Below are positions 1 to 7,870 of a stretch of 35,825 bases of DNA, piece by piece. A program made the position numbers and the translations under genes. The stretch covers positions 1-35,825 of the forward strand of contig NZ_SCSK01000039.1 of assembly GCF_004297875.1 (NCBI RefSeq). Direction: 5' to 3'. Under the pieces are notes generated by a model that saw nothing but the letters and a program-made list of their open reading frames with translations, was not told where the DNA came from and searched no databases. The number at the start of each line of letters is the position of its first letter. Position 1 is the first letter of the stretch. This DNA is from Pandoraea sp. Its GTDB lineage: Bacteria > Pseudomonadota > Gammaproteobacteria > Burkholderiales > Burkholderiaceae.

Positions 1-406
1 CTGCCGCCCGTCGCCCCAGGCTTGGGCGCGCTCCCGCTCCCGCTCGTGCTCGTGCTCGCCGGGTGCGCCGGTAACTCGACTGGTCCGCCTCCATCCGCCG
101 GCATGATCAACATCGCTCACTCTCCCGATATCACAGACGAGCCTGGGCAAAAGCGCCCGCTCCTTACCACGATTTTTTACTCGGAGAGCCTCTGCCTCAA
201 TTCGGGAAAGACGTAGTCTTTCCGACGGGCCATGCCGCGTAAATGGCAATTCCTACGGGAAATTGTCGAATAAGCCACGAATTCCAGGAATGAGGATCCA
301 TTAAGAAAATTCGGCCTCATGCGGACCTCCTCCGGCCCAAACCGGCTGGCTAAGCTTTTCTACACCCTGCTAGAATCCCGTACCATATTCAACCGAGACG
401 AGTCCG
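1..406. other. Intergenic region upstream of uppP
   Basis: No gene is supported here. A short plus-strand frame (22-216) starts at TTG and resembles a lipoprotein leader only because the first 80 bases are a low-complexity run of CTC/CGT/GCC triplets. On the minus strand the same bases stay open to the window edge from ATGs near 85-110, so a divergent gene could begin here, but too little is visible to name it. A perfect inverted repeat, GGAAAGAC / GTCTTTCC with a 3-base GTA loop, lies at 205-223. It has no T-tract and may be a hairpin or operator. Bases 240-330 are less GC-rich and probably carry the uppP promoter, but no convincing -35/-10 pair was found. Confidence 0.4.
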
Positions 407-1264
407 ATGACATTTCTGCAAATTCTGATTTTGGCAATCGTGCAAGGCGTTTGCGAACTGCTGCCGGTATCGAGTTCCGCGCACGTGATCCTGGCCGAGA
501 AAATGATGGGGCTGAATCCGACCGCCCCACAAATGACGCTGTTTCTCGTCATGCTCCACACCGGCACGATGTTCGCGGTCATCGTTTATTTCTGGAAATC
601 CTGGCGCGAACGCTACTTCTCGTCCTGGCCGGCCTTTTGGCGCATCGTCAAACAAGTAGTGCTGGCCACCGCCTTCACCGGCGTCATCGGACTCGCGCTC
701 ATGTTCCTGATCGAGCGCGTGATCCTGCGCGGCGCCAAGCACTCGGATGTCGAACAACTGTTCGGTAATGTCTACATCATCGCCTCGGGCCTGGCCGCGG
801 CCGGCATCATGATCATTTTGTCGGGCAAGCGGCAGTCGTATGCGCCTCCGCAGTCGCTGGACAATCGCGCGTCGGCCTGGATCGGGGCGATTCAGGGTCT
901 CTGCCTGCCGTTTCGCGGCTTCTCCCGATCGGGCTCGACCATTTCGATGGGCCTGTTTCTCGGCATCGACAAGGCTCGCCTCGAGGAATTCAGCTTCGCG
1001 TTGGCCGTCGTGCTGACGCCCCCGGTGATCCTGCGCGAGGTGTATCGCCTGGTCAAACACAGCGGCAGTTCGTTGGCGCTCAACGGCACTTTCTACACCC
1101 TCGCGTGGCCAAGCCTGGTCGGCATGGTATTCAGCTTCCTGGCCGGTCTGGTGGCGCTGAAATGGCTGTCGCAATGGCTCGAACACGGGCGCTGGCACTT
1201 GTTCGGCTACTATTGCCTGTTCGCTTCGGTGGCCGTGCTGGCCATCAATCAAGTGCTGCACTGA
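407..1264 (+). CDS. uppP: Undecaprenyl-diphosphatase UppP (BacA)
   Basis: Integral membrane phosphatase that converts undecaprenyl pyrophosphate to the monophosphate, recycling the lipid carrier for peptidoglycan and O-antigen synthesis. The family also gives bacitracin resistance. The 285-residue length is normal. The N-terminal signature QGVCELLPVSSSAH (residues 13-26) carries the conserved Glu17 and His26. The second signature, RGFSRSGSTIS (about residues 170-180), holds the phosphate-binding Arg. Several hydrophobic segments follow. The start has only a weak GAG-type ribosome site in front. The NCS2 permease follows after 77 bases containing a hairpin, so the two may or may not share a transcript. 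Not related to the T3SS downstream. Confidence 0.95.
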   Translation: MTFLQILILAIVQGVCELLPVSSSAHVILAEKMMGLNPTAPQMTLFLVMLHTGTMFAVIVYFWKSWRERYFSSWPAFWRIVKQVVLATAFTGVIGLALMFLIERVILRGAKHSDVEQLFGNVYIIASGLAAAGIMIILSGKRQSYAPPQSLDNRASAWIGAIQGLCLPFRGFSRSGSTISMGLFLGIDKARLEEFSFALAVVLTPPVILREVYRLVKHSGSSLALNGTFYTLAWPSLVGMVFSFLAGLVALKWLSQWLEHGRWHLFGYYCLFASVAVLAINQVLH

Positions 1265-1272
1265 GCGCACTG

Positions 1273-1299
1273 CGGCATGCGTCTTCCCGACGCATGCCG
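1273..1299 (+). terminator. Hairpin between uppP and the purine permease
   Basis: A perfect 11-bp stem (CGGCATGCGTC / GACGCATGCCG) with a 5-base loop starts 9 bases after the uppP stop codon. No T-run follows, so it may be a weak terminator, a transcript-end stabiliser or a processing site rather than a classical intrinsic terminator. Confidence 0.45.
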
Positions 1300-1341
1300 A
1301 CATCCGGCCGGAAAAACGATAAGAACCCGAGGAGTCCCCAC

Positions 1342-2631
1342 ATGCTCGAACGTCTATTCAAACTCCAACAACACGGCACCAACTCCCGCACCGAAGTCAT
1401 TGCCGGCTTGACGACCTTCCTGACGATGTCCTACATCATCTTCGTCAACCCGACCATTCTCTCCGGCACCGGGATGGACAAGAACGCGGTGTTCGTGGCG
1501 ACCTGCCTGGCCGCCGCCCTGGGCACCCTGATCATGGCATTCGTCGCCAACTACCCGATCGGCATGGCACCTGGCATGGGGCTGAACGCCTTTTTTGCCT
1601 TCACCGTGGTCGGTGCGATGGGTTATTCCTGGCAGCAGGCGCTGGGGGCCGTATTCGTCTCTGGGTGTGTGTTCATCGTTCTGACCGTCACCGGCATCCG
1701 CTCGTGGCTGATCGCCGGCGTGCCGAAATCGCTGCGCAGCGCAATTGCCGCCGGCATCGGCCTGTTCCTGGCCATCATCGCGCTGAGCAACGCCGATATC
1801 GTGATCGCCAACCCGGCCACCAAGGTCGGCATGGGCAACCTGCACTCGCCGCAGGCGTTGCTGGCGATCTTCGGCTTTTTCCTGATCGCCGTGCTCGACG
1901 CGTTGCGCGTCAAGGGCGCCATCCTGCTGGGCATTCTCGCGGTCACCGTGCTGAGCATGGTGCTCGGCCTGAACCATTTCGCCGGGGTGGTCGCCATGCC
2001 GCCCAGCCTCGCGCCGACCTTCTTCAAGCTCGACATCCGGGGCGCGCTGCACACCGGCTTCCTGCACGTCATCCTGGTCTTCGTGCTGGTCGAGGTGTTC
2101 GATGCGACCGGCACACTCATGGGCGTGGCACGCCGTGCCGGCCTGCTCGAAGGCACTCAGTATAAGGGCCTGGGCCGCGCGCTGTTTGCCGACAGCATCG
2201 CGATATTCTTCGGGTCGCTGCTGGGCACCAGCAGCACCACCGCCTACATCGAAAGCGCCTCCGGCGTGCAGGCGGGCGGGCGCACCGGCATGACGGCGCT
2301 GACCATCGCTGTGCTGTTCCTTGCCGCGCTGTTTCTGTCGCCGCTGGCCGCGTCGGTGCCGCCCTATGCCACCGCGCCGGCCCTGCTGTATGTCGCCGGC
2401 CTGATGCTGCGCGAACTGCTCGATGTGCAGTGGGACGATGTGACCGAGGCCACGCCGGCCGCGCTCACCGCGCTGGCCATGCCGTTCACTTACTCGATCG
2501 CCAACGGCCTGTCGTTCGGGTTTATCGCCTACGCGGTGCTCAAGCTGTTCACCGGCCGCTACAAGGAAGTGCATCCCGCCGCCTGGTGCGTCGCCATTCT
2601 GTTCCTGATCAAGTACATCGTGATCGGCTGA
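1342..2631 (+). CDS. NCS2-family adenine/guanine/hypoxanthine permease (AzgA-like)
   Basis: Polytopic inner-membrane transporter of the AzgA-like branch of the nucleobase:cation symporter-2 family, expected to import purine bases with protons. The frame is open further upstream, but the ATG at 1342 has a GAGGAG ribosome site 8 bases ahead and gives the family N-terminus (MLERLFKLQQHGT, then TEVIAGLTTFLTMSYIIFVNP). The hallmark NYPIGMAPGMGLNAFFAF lies near residues 70-90 and an LVEVFDATGTLMGVA segment in the middle. The 429-residue length fits the family. It follows uppP by 77 bases and converges with the metallophosphoesterase gene. Which purine is carried cannot be told from sequence. Confidence 0.9.
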   Translation: MLERLFKLQQHGTNSRTEVIAGLTTFLTMSYIIFVNPTILSGTGMDKNAVFVATCLAAALGTLIMAFVANYPIGMAPGMGLNAFFAFTVVGAMGYSWQQALGAVFVSGCVFIVLTVTGIRSWLIAGVPKSLRSAIAAGIGLFLAIIALSNADIVIANPATKVGMGNLHSPQALLAIFGFFLIAVLDALRVKGAILLGILAVTVLSMVLGLNHFAGVVAMPPSLAPTFFKLDIRGALHTGFLHVILVFVLVEVFDATGTLMGVARRAGLLEGTQYKGLGRALFADSIAIFFGSLLGTSSTTAYIESASGVQAGGRTGMTALTIAVLFLAALFLSPLAASVPPYATAPALLYVAGLMLRELLDVQWDDVTEATPAALTALAMPFTYSIANGLSFGFIAYAVLKLFTGRYKEVHPAAWCVAILFLIKYIVIG

Positions 2632-2635
2632 ATTC

Positions 2636-2660
2636 GCGCCGGCCGATCTCAGGCCGGCGC
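2636..2660. terminator. Convergent hairpin between permease and phosphoesterase genes
   Basis: A perfect 9-bp stem (GCGCCGGCC / GGCCGGCGC) with a 7-base loop starts 4 bases after the permease stop and lies 30 bases beyond the end of the opposite-strand gene. It is symmetric and so could act for both genes. Neither side has a T-tract, so termination is inferred from position and stem strength. Confidence 0.5.
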
Positions 2661-2690
2661 AACCGCCCCCGGCAGGCCGTTGCAAAGCGG

Positions 2691-3470
2691 CTAGATCTCC
2701 ACCACGCGCGTCCAGTCGAATCGGGGATTCTCCGGGATGCCGCTGCGCCGGCCGACATACCCGCGCGGGTTGCAGACGATGCGCGTGGCGCCCGCCGGGT
2801 AATCGAAAGAATCGTGTGTATGGCCGTGCACCCACAGGCACGCCGGCCCCATCAGCGCCGACAGATCGCTGACGAACCCCGCCGAAACGATGTCCTGCGC
2901 GAACCTCGGATGCAGGCTGCCGACATGCGGGGCGTGATGCGTCACCACCACGGTCTTGCCGTCGAACGGCTCGCGAAGGCGCTGCGCCAGCCATTGGGAT
3001 TGCCGGCGGTGCAGCCGTAACGCATCAGCCGGCTCGAACGGCCTGGTCGCGGCATCGTCCGGACGCACCGTAATCCAGCGATGATCGGCCAGCGTGCTTG
3101 CGCACGCGCGCATCGCGTCGGCCGACTCGACGTGCGCAAAAAGCCCATAGTCGGTCCACAGCGTCACACCGATCACCCTGACCCGCCGGTCCGCAAACAC
3201 CGCCACGTCCTGGTTCAGGTAATGCACATGGCCGAATTGCGTGGCCGCATGCCGCATTGCCTGCTCGACGCTTTGCAGCTCGCCCTCGTAGTACTCGTGG
3301 TTTCCCGGCACGTAAACCACCGGCTGGCGAAAGGTTCGCCCGGCCCACTCGATACCGGCCTCGCGGTTCGAGATATCGCCGGCCAGCACGACCAGATCGC
3401 AGTCGGCCTCGGGAATCTCGCGCGGAAAATTGAATTCCAGATGCAGGTCGGAAAGAATGCGGATGCGCAT
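2691..3470 (-). CDS. Calcineurin-like metallophosphoesterase
   Basis: Predicted cytosolic dimetal phosphoesterase of 259 residues. All five motifs of the family are visible: SDLHLE (Asp8, His10), GD at residues 31-32, GNHE at residues 56-59, VVVTHHAPH in the second half and WVHGHTHDSF near the C-terminus. These residues coordinate the two metal ions and the phosphate. The substrate (nucleotide, phosphoprotein or other phosphoester) cannot be assigned. It lies 28 bases downstream of the GH15 gene on the same strand and is probably co-transcribed with it. That pairing does not by itself suggest a shared pathway. Confidence 0.88.
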   Translation of the reverse strand: MRIRILSDLHLEFNFPREIPEADCDLVVLAGDISNREAGIEWAGRTFRQPVVYVPGNHEYYEGELQSVEQAMRHAATQFGHVHYLNQDVAVFADRRVRVIGVTLWTDYGLFAHVESADAMRACASTLADHRWITVRPDDAATRPFEPADALRLHRRQSQWLAQRLREPFDGKTVVVTHHAPHVGSLHPRFAQDIVSAGFVSDLSALMGPACLWVHGHTHDSFDYPAGATRIVCNPRGYVGRRSGIPENPRFDWTRVVEI

Positions 3471-3498
3471 GCGGTGTCTCGTGCCGTTGGGGCTGCGG

Positions 3499-5328
3499 TC
3501 AAGCCTCGTGAATCGAAGCGATCTGCGCCGGCTCGTCCTCGCGCTGCATCACGCTCTCGCCGCGGTCGCCGCTCAGGCGCAAGGCCGCATGCACCAGCGC
3601 GATGTGCGAAAACGCCTGCGGGAAATTGCCAACCTGGCGCCGATGCACGGTATCGTACTCCTCGGCCAGCAAACCGACGTCGTTGCGCAGGCTCAGCAAG
3701 TGCTCGAACAACTGCTGCGCCTCGTCGCGCCGGCCCTGCATCACCAGATTGTCGACCATCCAGAAACTGCACGCGAGGAATACGCCCTCACCGGCCGGCA
3801 GCCCATCGGCCGCTTGATGCGAGCGATAGCGCTGCACCAGCCCATCCGTCATCAGGTCTTCCCGAATCGCCTGCAGCGTGCCCTGCACGCGGGGATCGGC
3901 CGGCGGCAGGAAGCCGACTTCCGGAATCATCAGCAGGCTCGCATCGAGCTCGCGCGAACCATAACTCTGCACGAACGACCCGCGCTTGGCATCGAAACCG
4001 TGACGGCACACGTCGTCATGAATCTCATCGCGCACCGCCCGCCAATGCTCGAGTGGTCCATCGAGCCCGAACGTCTCGACCGTTTTGATCGCCCGGTCGA
4101 AGGCAACCCAGGCCATTACTTTGGAATACGTAAAATGCTGCCGGCCGTTACGCACCTCCCAGATGCCTTCATCGGGCAGGCGCCAGATCTTTTCCAGGTG
4201 ACGCACCAGCGCACACTGCAATGCCCACGACGTATCGTCCTGCGACAGCCCACCCACCCGTGCCTGATACATCGCATCCATCACCTCGCCGTAGACGTCG
4301 AGCTGCAGTTGCCCGACGGCGTTGTTGCCCACGCGCACCGGGCGCGATCCCTCGTAGCCGGCCAGCCAGTCGACCTCCCATTCGGCCAGCCGGCGCTCGC
4401 CGGCCAGGCCGTACATGATCTGCATCTGCTCGGGGCTGCCGGCAGCCGCCCGCTCCAGCCATTGGCGCCACTCGGCGGCCTCGCTGAAATAACCGGCATT
4501 CATCAGCGCGAGCAGGGTGAGCGTCGCGTCGCGCAGCCAGCAGTAGCGGTAGTCCCAGTTGCGCACGCCTCCCAGCTGTTCGGGCAGCGATGTGGTCGGC
4601 GCCGCCACCAGGCCGCCGGTCGGCGAGTAGGTCAGTGCCTTGAGCGTAATCAGCGAACGCCGCACGGGCTCGGCCCAGGCGCCGCCCACCACGCAGCGGC
4701 TCGCCCAGGCTTGCCAGTATCGCGTGGTCTGGCGCAGCGCCGCCTGCGGGTCGATCGAGCGCGGCACCGAATGGTGCGATTCGACGTGTGTCATGACGAA
4801 CGGCACCGTCTCGCCCTCGCGCACGGTGAATTCGGCCACCGTGCTCAAACCGGCCCCGCTCAGGCGTACGGGCGTGCGCAAGGCAACCTTGTCCGGGCCG
4901 CTCACGGCCTGGATGCCGGAGCCGTCGTGCAGCTTGCGAACCCACGGAATCGACAGCCCGTAATCGAAGCGCAAGGTCAGGTGCATGCGCATCGGCACCG
5001 CCCCCCGCTTGCCCTGCACCAGCCGAACCAGGTCGGCGGTATTGTCCCGCAGCGGCATGAAATCGATCAGCACAACCGTGCCCTCGGGCGTATCGAACTC
5101 CGTTTCGAGCACCAGCGTGTCCTTGCGATACGCGCGTCGCACCCTCGCCGGCTCGGCGACCGGCGCGATTTGCCAACGGCCGTTATCGGCCGAGCCCAGC
5201 AAGGCGGCGAAGCAGGCGCTCGAATCGAAACGCGGCCAACACAGCCAGTCGATCGAACCGTCCCGGCCAACCAGCGCGGCCGTGTGGCAATCCCCAATCA
5301 ACGCGTAGTCTTCTATCTTCGATGGCAT
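3499..5328 (-). CDS. Glycoside hydrolase family 15 protein (glucoamylase/trehalase-like)
   Basis: A 609-residue protein with the two-part bacterial GH15 layout. The N-terminal beta domain begins with IEDYALIGDCHTAALVG and a GSIDWLCWPRFDS segment. The C-terminal (alpha/alpha)6 barrel contains NWDYRYCWLRDATLTL, GIWEVRNG (whose Glu is the expected general acid) and GEGVFLACSFW (whose Glu is the expected general base). Such enzymes hydrolyse terminal alpha-glucosidic bonds, and mycobacterial relatives are trehalases. There is no signal peptide, so it is probably cytosolic. A GGAGAA ribosome site precedes the ATG. Separated from sctU upstream by an intrinsic terminator, it is not part of the T3SS operon. 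Trehalase versus glucoamylase is unresolved. Confidence 0.88.
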   Translation of the reverse strand: MPSKIEDYALIGDCHTAALVGRDGSIDWLCWPRFDSSACFAALLGSADNGRWQIAPVAEPARVRRAYRKDTLVLETEFDTPEGTVVLIDFMPLRDNTADLVRLVQGKRGAVPMRMHLTLRFDYGLSIPWVRKLHDGSGIQAVSGPDKVALRTPVRLSGAGLSTVAEFTVREGETVPFVMTHVESHHSVPRSIDPQAALRQTTRYWQAWASRCVVGGAWAEPVRRSLITLKALTYSPTGGLVAAPTTSLPEQLGGVRNWDYRYCWLRDATLTLLALMNAGYFSEAAEWRQWLERAAAGSPEQMQIMYGLAGERRLAEWEVDWLAGYEGSRPVRVGNNAVGQLQLDVYGEVMDAMYQARVGGLSQDDTSWALQCALVRHLEKIWRLPDEGIWEVRNGRQHFTYSKVMAWVAFDRAIKTVETFGLDGPLEHWRAVRDEIHDDVCRHGFDAKRGSFVQSYGSRELDASLLMIPEVGFLPPADPRVQGTLQAIREDLMTDGLVQRYRSHQAADGLPAGEGVFLACSFWMVDNLVMQGRRDEAQQLFEHLLSLRNDVGLLAEEYDTVHRRQVGNFPQAFSHIALVHAALRLSGDRGESVMQREDEPAQIASIHEA

Positions 5329-5439
5329 GGCGTTCTCCGGCGTCGTGTCAATCCTTTTCGACCGACATAGCTTACCGCCATTAGTTCTACCGCGTCATCG
5401 CACCGCTCGAGCCCGGCGGCTTCGCCGCGCTCGTCCCGC

Positions 5440-5466
5440 AAAAAAAACCGCCCGGCAGCGGGCGGT
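5440..5466 (-). terminator. Intrinsic terminator of the T3SS operon
   Basis: Read on the minus strand, a perfect 8-bp stem (ACCGCCCG / CGGGCGGT) with a 4-base loop runs directly into eight T residues, a textbook Rho-independent terminator. It begins 32 bases after the sctU stop codon and ends the long minus-strand secretion operon before the GH15 gene. Confidence 0.92.
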
Positions 5467-5498
5467 CCGATTTCGCAATGGCGTCCCGCTCGCCCCAT

Positions 5499-6533
5499 CT
5501 ACGGGCGGTCTCCCTGTGCCCATTGGAGCAACTCGGCCACCTCGCGAAACAGCGTGCGGTCGATATACTGGTCGAGCGGCACCTGTTCGAAAATCTTCTC
5601 GGTCAGACCGGTATTGGCGAGCGTGGGCACCAGATTGCGCTCGGCCTGCTCGCGCATGCGAACCGCCACCTCCCCTTCGCCGCGCAGGATGACGCGCGGC
5701 AGCGAGCCGGCACCGACGTACCACAGCGCAATCGCACGTTGCGGCGAATAAAGAATCACCGACGCGGCCCGGACCCGGTCTTCCATCGCATTGAAAAGCG
5801 CCTCGCGCGCCAGCGTGCGCCGGCGTGCCGCGACGCGCGGGTCACCCTCGGTTTCCTTGTATTCGCGCCGCACGTCTTCGATGGACATGCGCTGCTTCTT
5901 GGTGAATTCCGCCTGCTCGTGCACATAATCGAGCGCCGCGAACACCGCGAACACCACCGCTGCCCATCCCAATACGGTCATGACGAGCCGCGCGGTCAAT
6001 GCGAGGATCTGCATCGGCTCCAGATAACCGGCATCGAGCGGCGCCTGCAACATGCCCCGCACGGCCACGAACAGCAGCAACGCCAGGCACAGCGTCTTCG
6101 CGCCGGTCTTGGCCAGGGAGATCAGGTTGCGCATCGAAAACATCCGCTTCAAACCCTCGCCGGGATTCAGATGCTTCAAGTCGGGGCGAATGCGCGACCA
6201 GGCGATCAGCCCGCCGACCTGAGCAAACGCGCCGGCCACGCCCAGCACGCCGCACAGCGCCATGATTGCCAGGCCCATGCTCAGCCAGGCGTGCAGCGCG
6301 GCGCCATAGGCCGCCGCCATATGCGTGCCCGGGTGATGCAGCGCGACGGCCGACATGGCCATGTTGAACAATTGATAAAAGTGCTCGAACAGCCACGCGC
6401 CGCCGAGCGCCAGTGCCGATGTCATGCCGACGAAAACCACCGCCGAGGTAACGTCCTGGCTGCGCACCACCTGTCCCTGCTTGCGGGCTTCTCGCAGGCG
6501 TCGGGGCGTCGGTTTCTGATTTTTTTCAGCCAT
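5499..6533 (-). CDS. sctU: T3SS export gate switch protein SctU (YscU/HrcU/FlhB family), without NPTH motif
   Basis: Inner-membrane export component that normally self-cleaves to switch substrate class. The 344-residue length is usual. The N-terminus (EKNQKPTPRRLREARKQGQV) is the standard cytosolic entry signature, four hydrophobic segments follow, and the linker KKQRMSIEDVRREYKETEGDP (about residues 212-232) is the conserved pre-cleavage helix. Where the family has NPTH, this protein reads YSPQ (residues 262-265, flanked by RAASVIL and RAIALWY). The surrounding frame is intact, so this is substitution, not a frameshift. Asn-Pro cleavage should therefore not occur. Start codon overlaps the sctT stop by one base (TAATG). 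Last gene of the operon. Confidence 0.95.
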   Translation of the reverse strand: MAEKNQKPTPRRLREARKQGQVVRSQDVTSAVVFVGMTSALALGGAWLFEHFYQLFNMAMSAVALHHPGTHMAAAYGAALHAWLSMGLAIMALCGVLGVAGAFAQVGGLIAWSRIRPDLKHLNPGEGLKRMFSMRNLISLAKTGAKTLCLALLLFVAVRGMLQAPLDAGYLEPMQILALTARLVMTVLGWAAVVFAVFAALDYVHEQAEFTKKQRMSIEDVRREYKETEGDPRVAARRRTLAREALFNAMEDRVRAASVILYSPQRAIALWYVGAGSLPRVILRGEGEVAVRMREQAERNLVPTLANTGLTEKIFEQVPLDQYIDRTLFREVAELLQWAQGDRP

Positions 6534-7318
6534 TACAGAATCGCGTGCAGCATCAGCAGCAGATCACTGCCGGGTCGCAAAAAATTGCGCATCGCATCGA
6601 AAATGAAATAGAGGAACAACGTCATCATCAATAACGCGAGCGCGCTTTTGATCGGCTGCGAAAAGAGAAATACGTTGAATTGCGGCATGGCCCGCCCGAT
6701 CAGCCCGATGCCCAGCTCGGCCAGCAGCAGCACGATGATGACCGGCGCCGCCAGCTTGACCGTCCAGTCCATCAGCGAGTCGCTCTGGCGCGCCACGAAC
6801 TGGTCGAGCGCCGCGTGCATGTGCGGGAAGAACGAGGTCACGGGCCAGACCCGGTACGACTCGAAAATGATCCCCAGCATCGCCTGCAAGCCGCCGCCGG
6901 TGACGAACAGCGCGATGGCGAAATAGCCGAGAAACCCGGCGGTGGGCCCACTCTCCTGCCCCGACAGCGGATCGAAAAACGCGGCGTTGCCGGACCCGGT
7001 CTGGAAATCGATCAAATGACCGACGTTCTCGCAGGCCCAGAGGAAAATACTGAAGGTAAATCCAAGCAGCATGCCGATCAGCACCTCCTTCAGCGCGATG
7101 CCGAACCACGCCAGCGCCGGTAGCGCCTCGAGCGCGCCGATATTGACCGACGGCACGATCACCAGCGCCAGCACGGCGATAATGCCGTTGCGCACCATGC
7201 CGATCACCACGCGATTGGCAAATGCCGGCAACATCAGGAAAATCGGCACCAGCCGTGCGATCACGATCAGAAACGCGTGAAATGTCGCCAGCTGCGCGGC
7301 AAACGCCAGGGTCTGCAC
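6533..7318 (-). CDS. sctT: T3SS export gate protein SctT (YscT/HrcT/FliR family)
   Basis: Polytopic inner-membrane protein of the SctR5-S4-T1 export gate through which substrates enter the secretion channel. The 261-residue length fits the family. Characteristic stretches are the N-terminal LIVIARLVPIFLMLPAF, the KEVLIGMLLGFTFSIFLWACENVG segment around residues 76-100, then IDFQTGSG and DPLSGQESGP, and the C-terminal AMPQFNVFLFSQPIKSALAL. Starts 3 bases after the sctO stop and overlaps sctU by one base, so translation of T and U is probably coupled. Confidence 0.95.
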   Translation of the reverse strand: MQTLAFAAQLATFHAFLIVIARLVPIFLMLPAFANRVVIGMVRNGIIAVLALVIVPSVNIGALEALPALAWFGIALKEVLIGMLLGFTFSIFLWACENVGHLIDFQTGSGNAAFFDPLSGQESGPTAGFLGYFAIALFVTGGGLQAMLGIIFESYRVWPVTSFFPHMHAALDQFVARQSDSLMDWTVKLAAPVIIVLLLAELGIGLIGRAMPQFNVFLFSQPIKSALALLMMTLFLYFIFDAMRNFLRPGSDLLLMLHAIL

Positions 7319-7321
7319 CGG

Positions 7322-7870
7322 CTACTCCGGCAGGCCCAGTGACGCCGTCGCGCCGGCGCCGGCGTCGTCACCGGCATCGTCCTCAAGCAGCGCGGCCGCT
7401 CCGGCACGCGCCCGCAACGCGGCCGCATCGAGCGCCAACTCGGCCCGAAACTCCTCCTGCTTGCCCAGGCGCTGCGCGACCCGCTCGTCGAGCTTGTCGA
7501 TCTTGCGCGTGTTGGCCTCGGCGCGCCAGAAATGACGTCGCAGTTCGTCCAGGCGCGCCTGTTCGTGCCGAAGCTGCTCACTGGCCTGCGACGCATTTTG
7601 ACTGGCGCGGATAATCAGCCGTTGCAGCGCCGCCCCGTTTTGCCCCGCATACTGCAACTCGCGCACGGTGGCGCGCGTGCCGCTCATGACCTCCGACAGC
7701 CGTTGGGCCTCGCTGGCCTGCCCCTCGATGCATCGCCCCAGCACCGCCTGGGCGCGGGCGTACACCGCGCGCGACTGGCTCACCGTGGCATCCTGCTGAT
7801 TGGCGCGCGTGAGCGCCGAGCGGCGCTTGAGTTCGCGAATGCGGCGCAGCCGCTCGAGCTTATCGTCCAT
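7322..7870 (-). CDS. sctO: T3SS stalk protein SctO (YscO/FliJ-like)
   Basis: Small, highly charged, alpha-helical protein of 182 residues, lying directly after the ATPase gene and overlapping it by 11 bases, the standard place for SctO. Heptad-rich sequence rich in Arg, Glu, Ala and Gln runs through residues 1-150 and should form an antiparallel coiled coil. The last 25 residues are acidic and Gly/Ala-rich, probably disordered. SctO acts as the central stalk linking the SctN hexamer to the SctV ring. Sequence conservation in this family is very low, so the call rests on position, size and coiled-coil character. Confidence 0.8.
   Translation of the reverse strand: MDDKLERLRRIRELKRRSALTRANQQDATVSQSRAVYARAQAVLGRCIEGQASEAQRLSEVMSGTRATVRELQYAGQNGAALQRLIIRASQNASQASEQLRHEQARLDELRRHFWRAEANTRKIDKLDERVAQRLGKQEEFRAELALDAAALRARAGAAALLEDDAGDDAGAGATASLGLPE

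Noticed and set aside
1..110. Possible 5' end of a divergent minus-strand gene
   Set aside because: Two minus frames stay open to the edge, but both are composed of repetitive Arg/Gly/Ser codons and fewer than 40 residues can be seen, so no gene is called.
22..216. Short plus-strand frame that looks like a lipoprotein leader (LVLAGCAG)
   Set aside because: It starts at TTG with no ribosome site, and its lipobox-like segment comes from a low-complexity triplet run; the rest has no protein character.
5739..5790. Frameshift or sequencing error as the cause of the missing NPTH in SctU
   Set aside because: Residues on both sides (VRAASVIL and AIALWYVG) align with the family in the same frame and with equal length, so substitution explains it; no compensating shift is needed.
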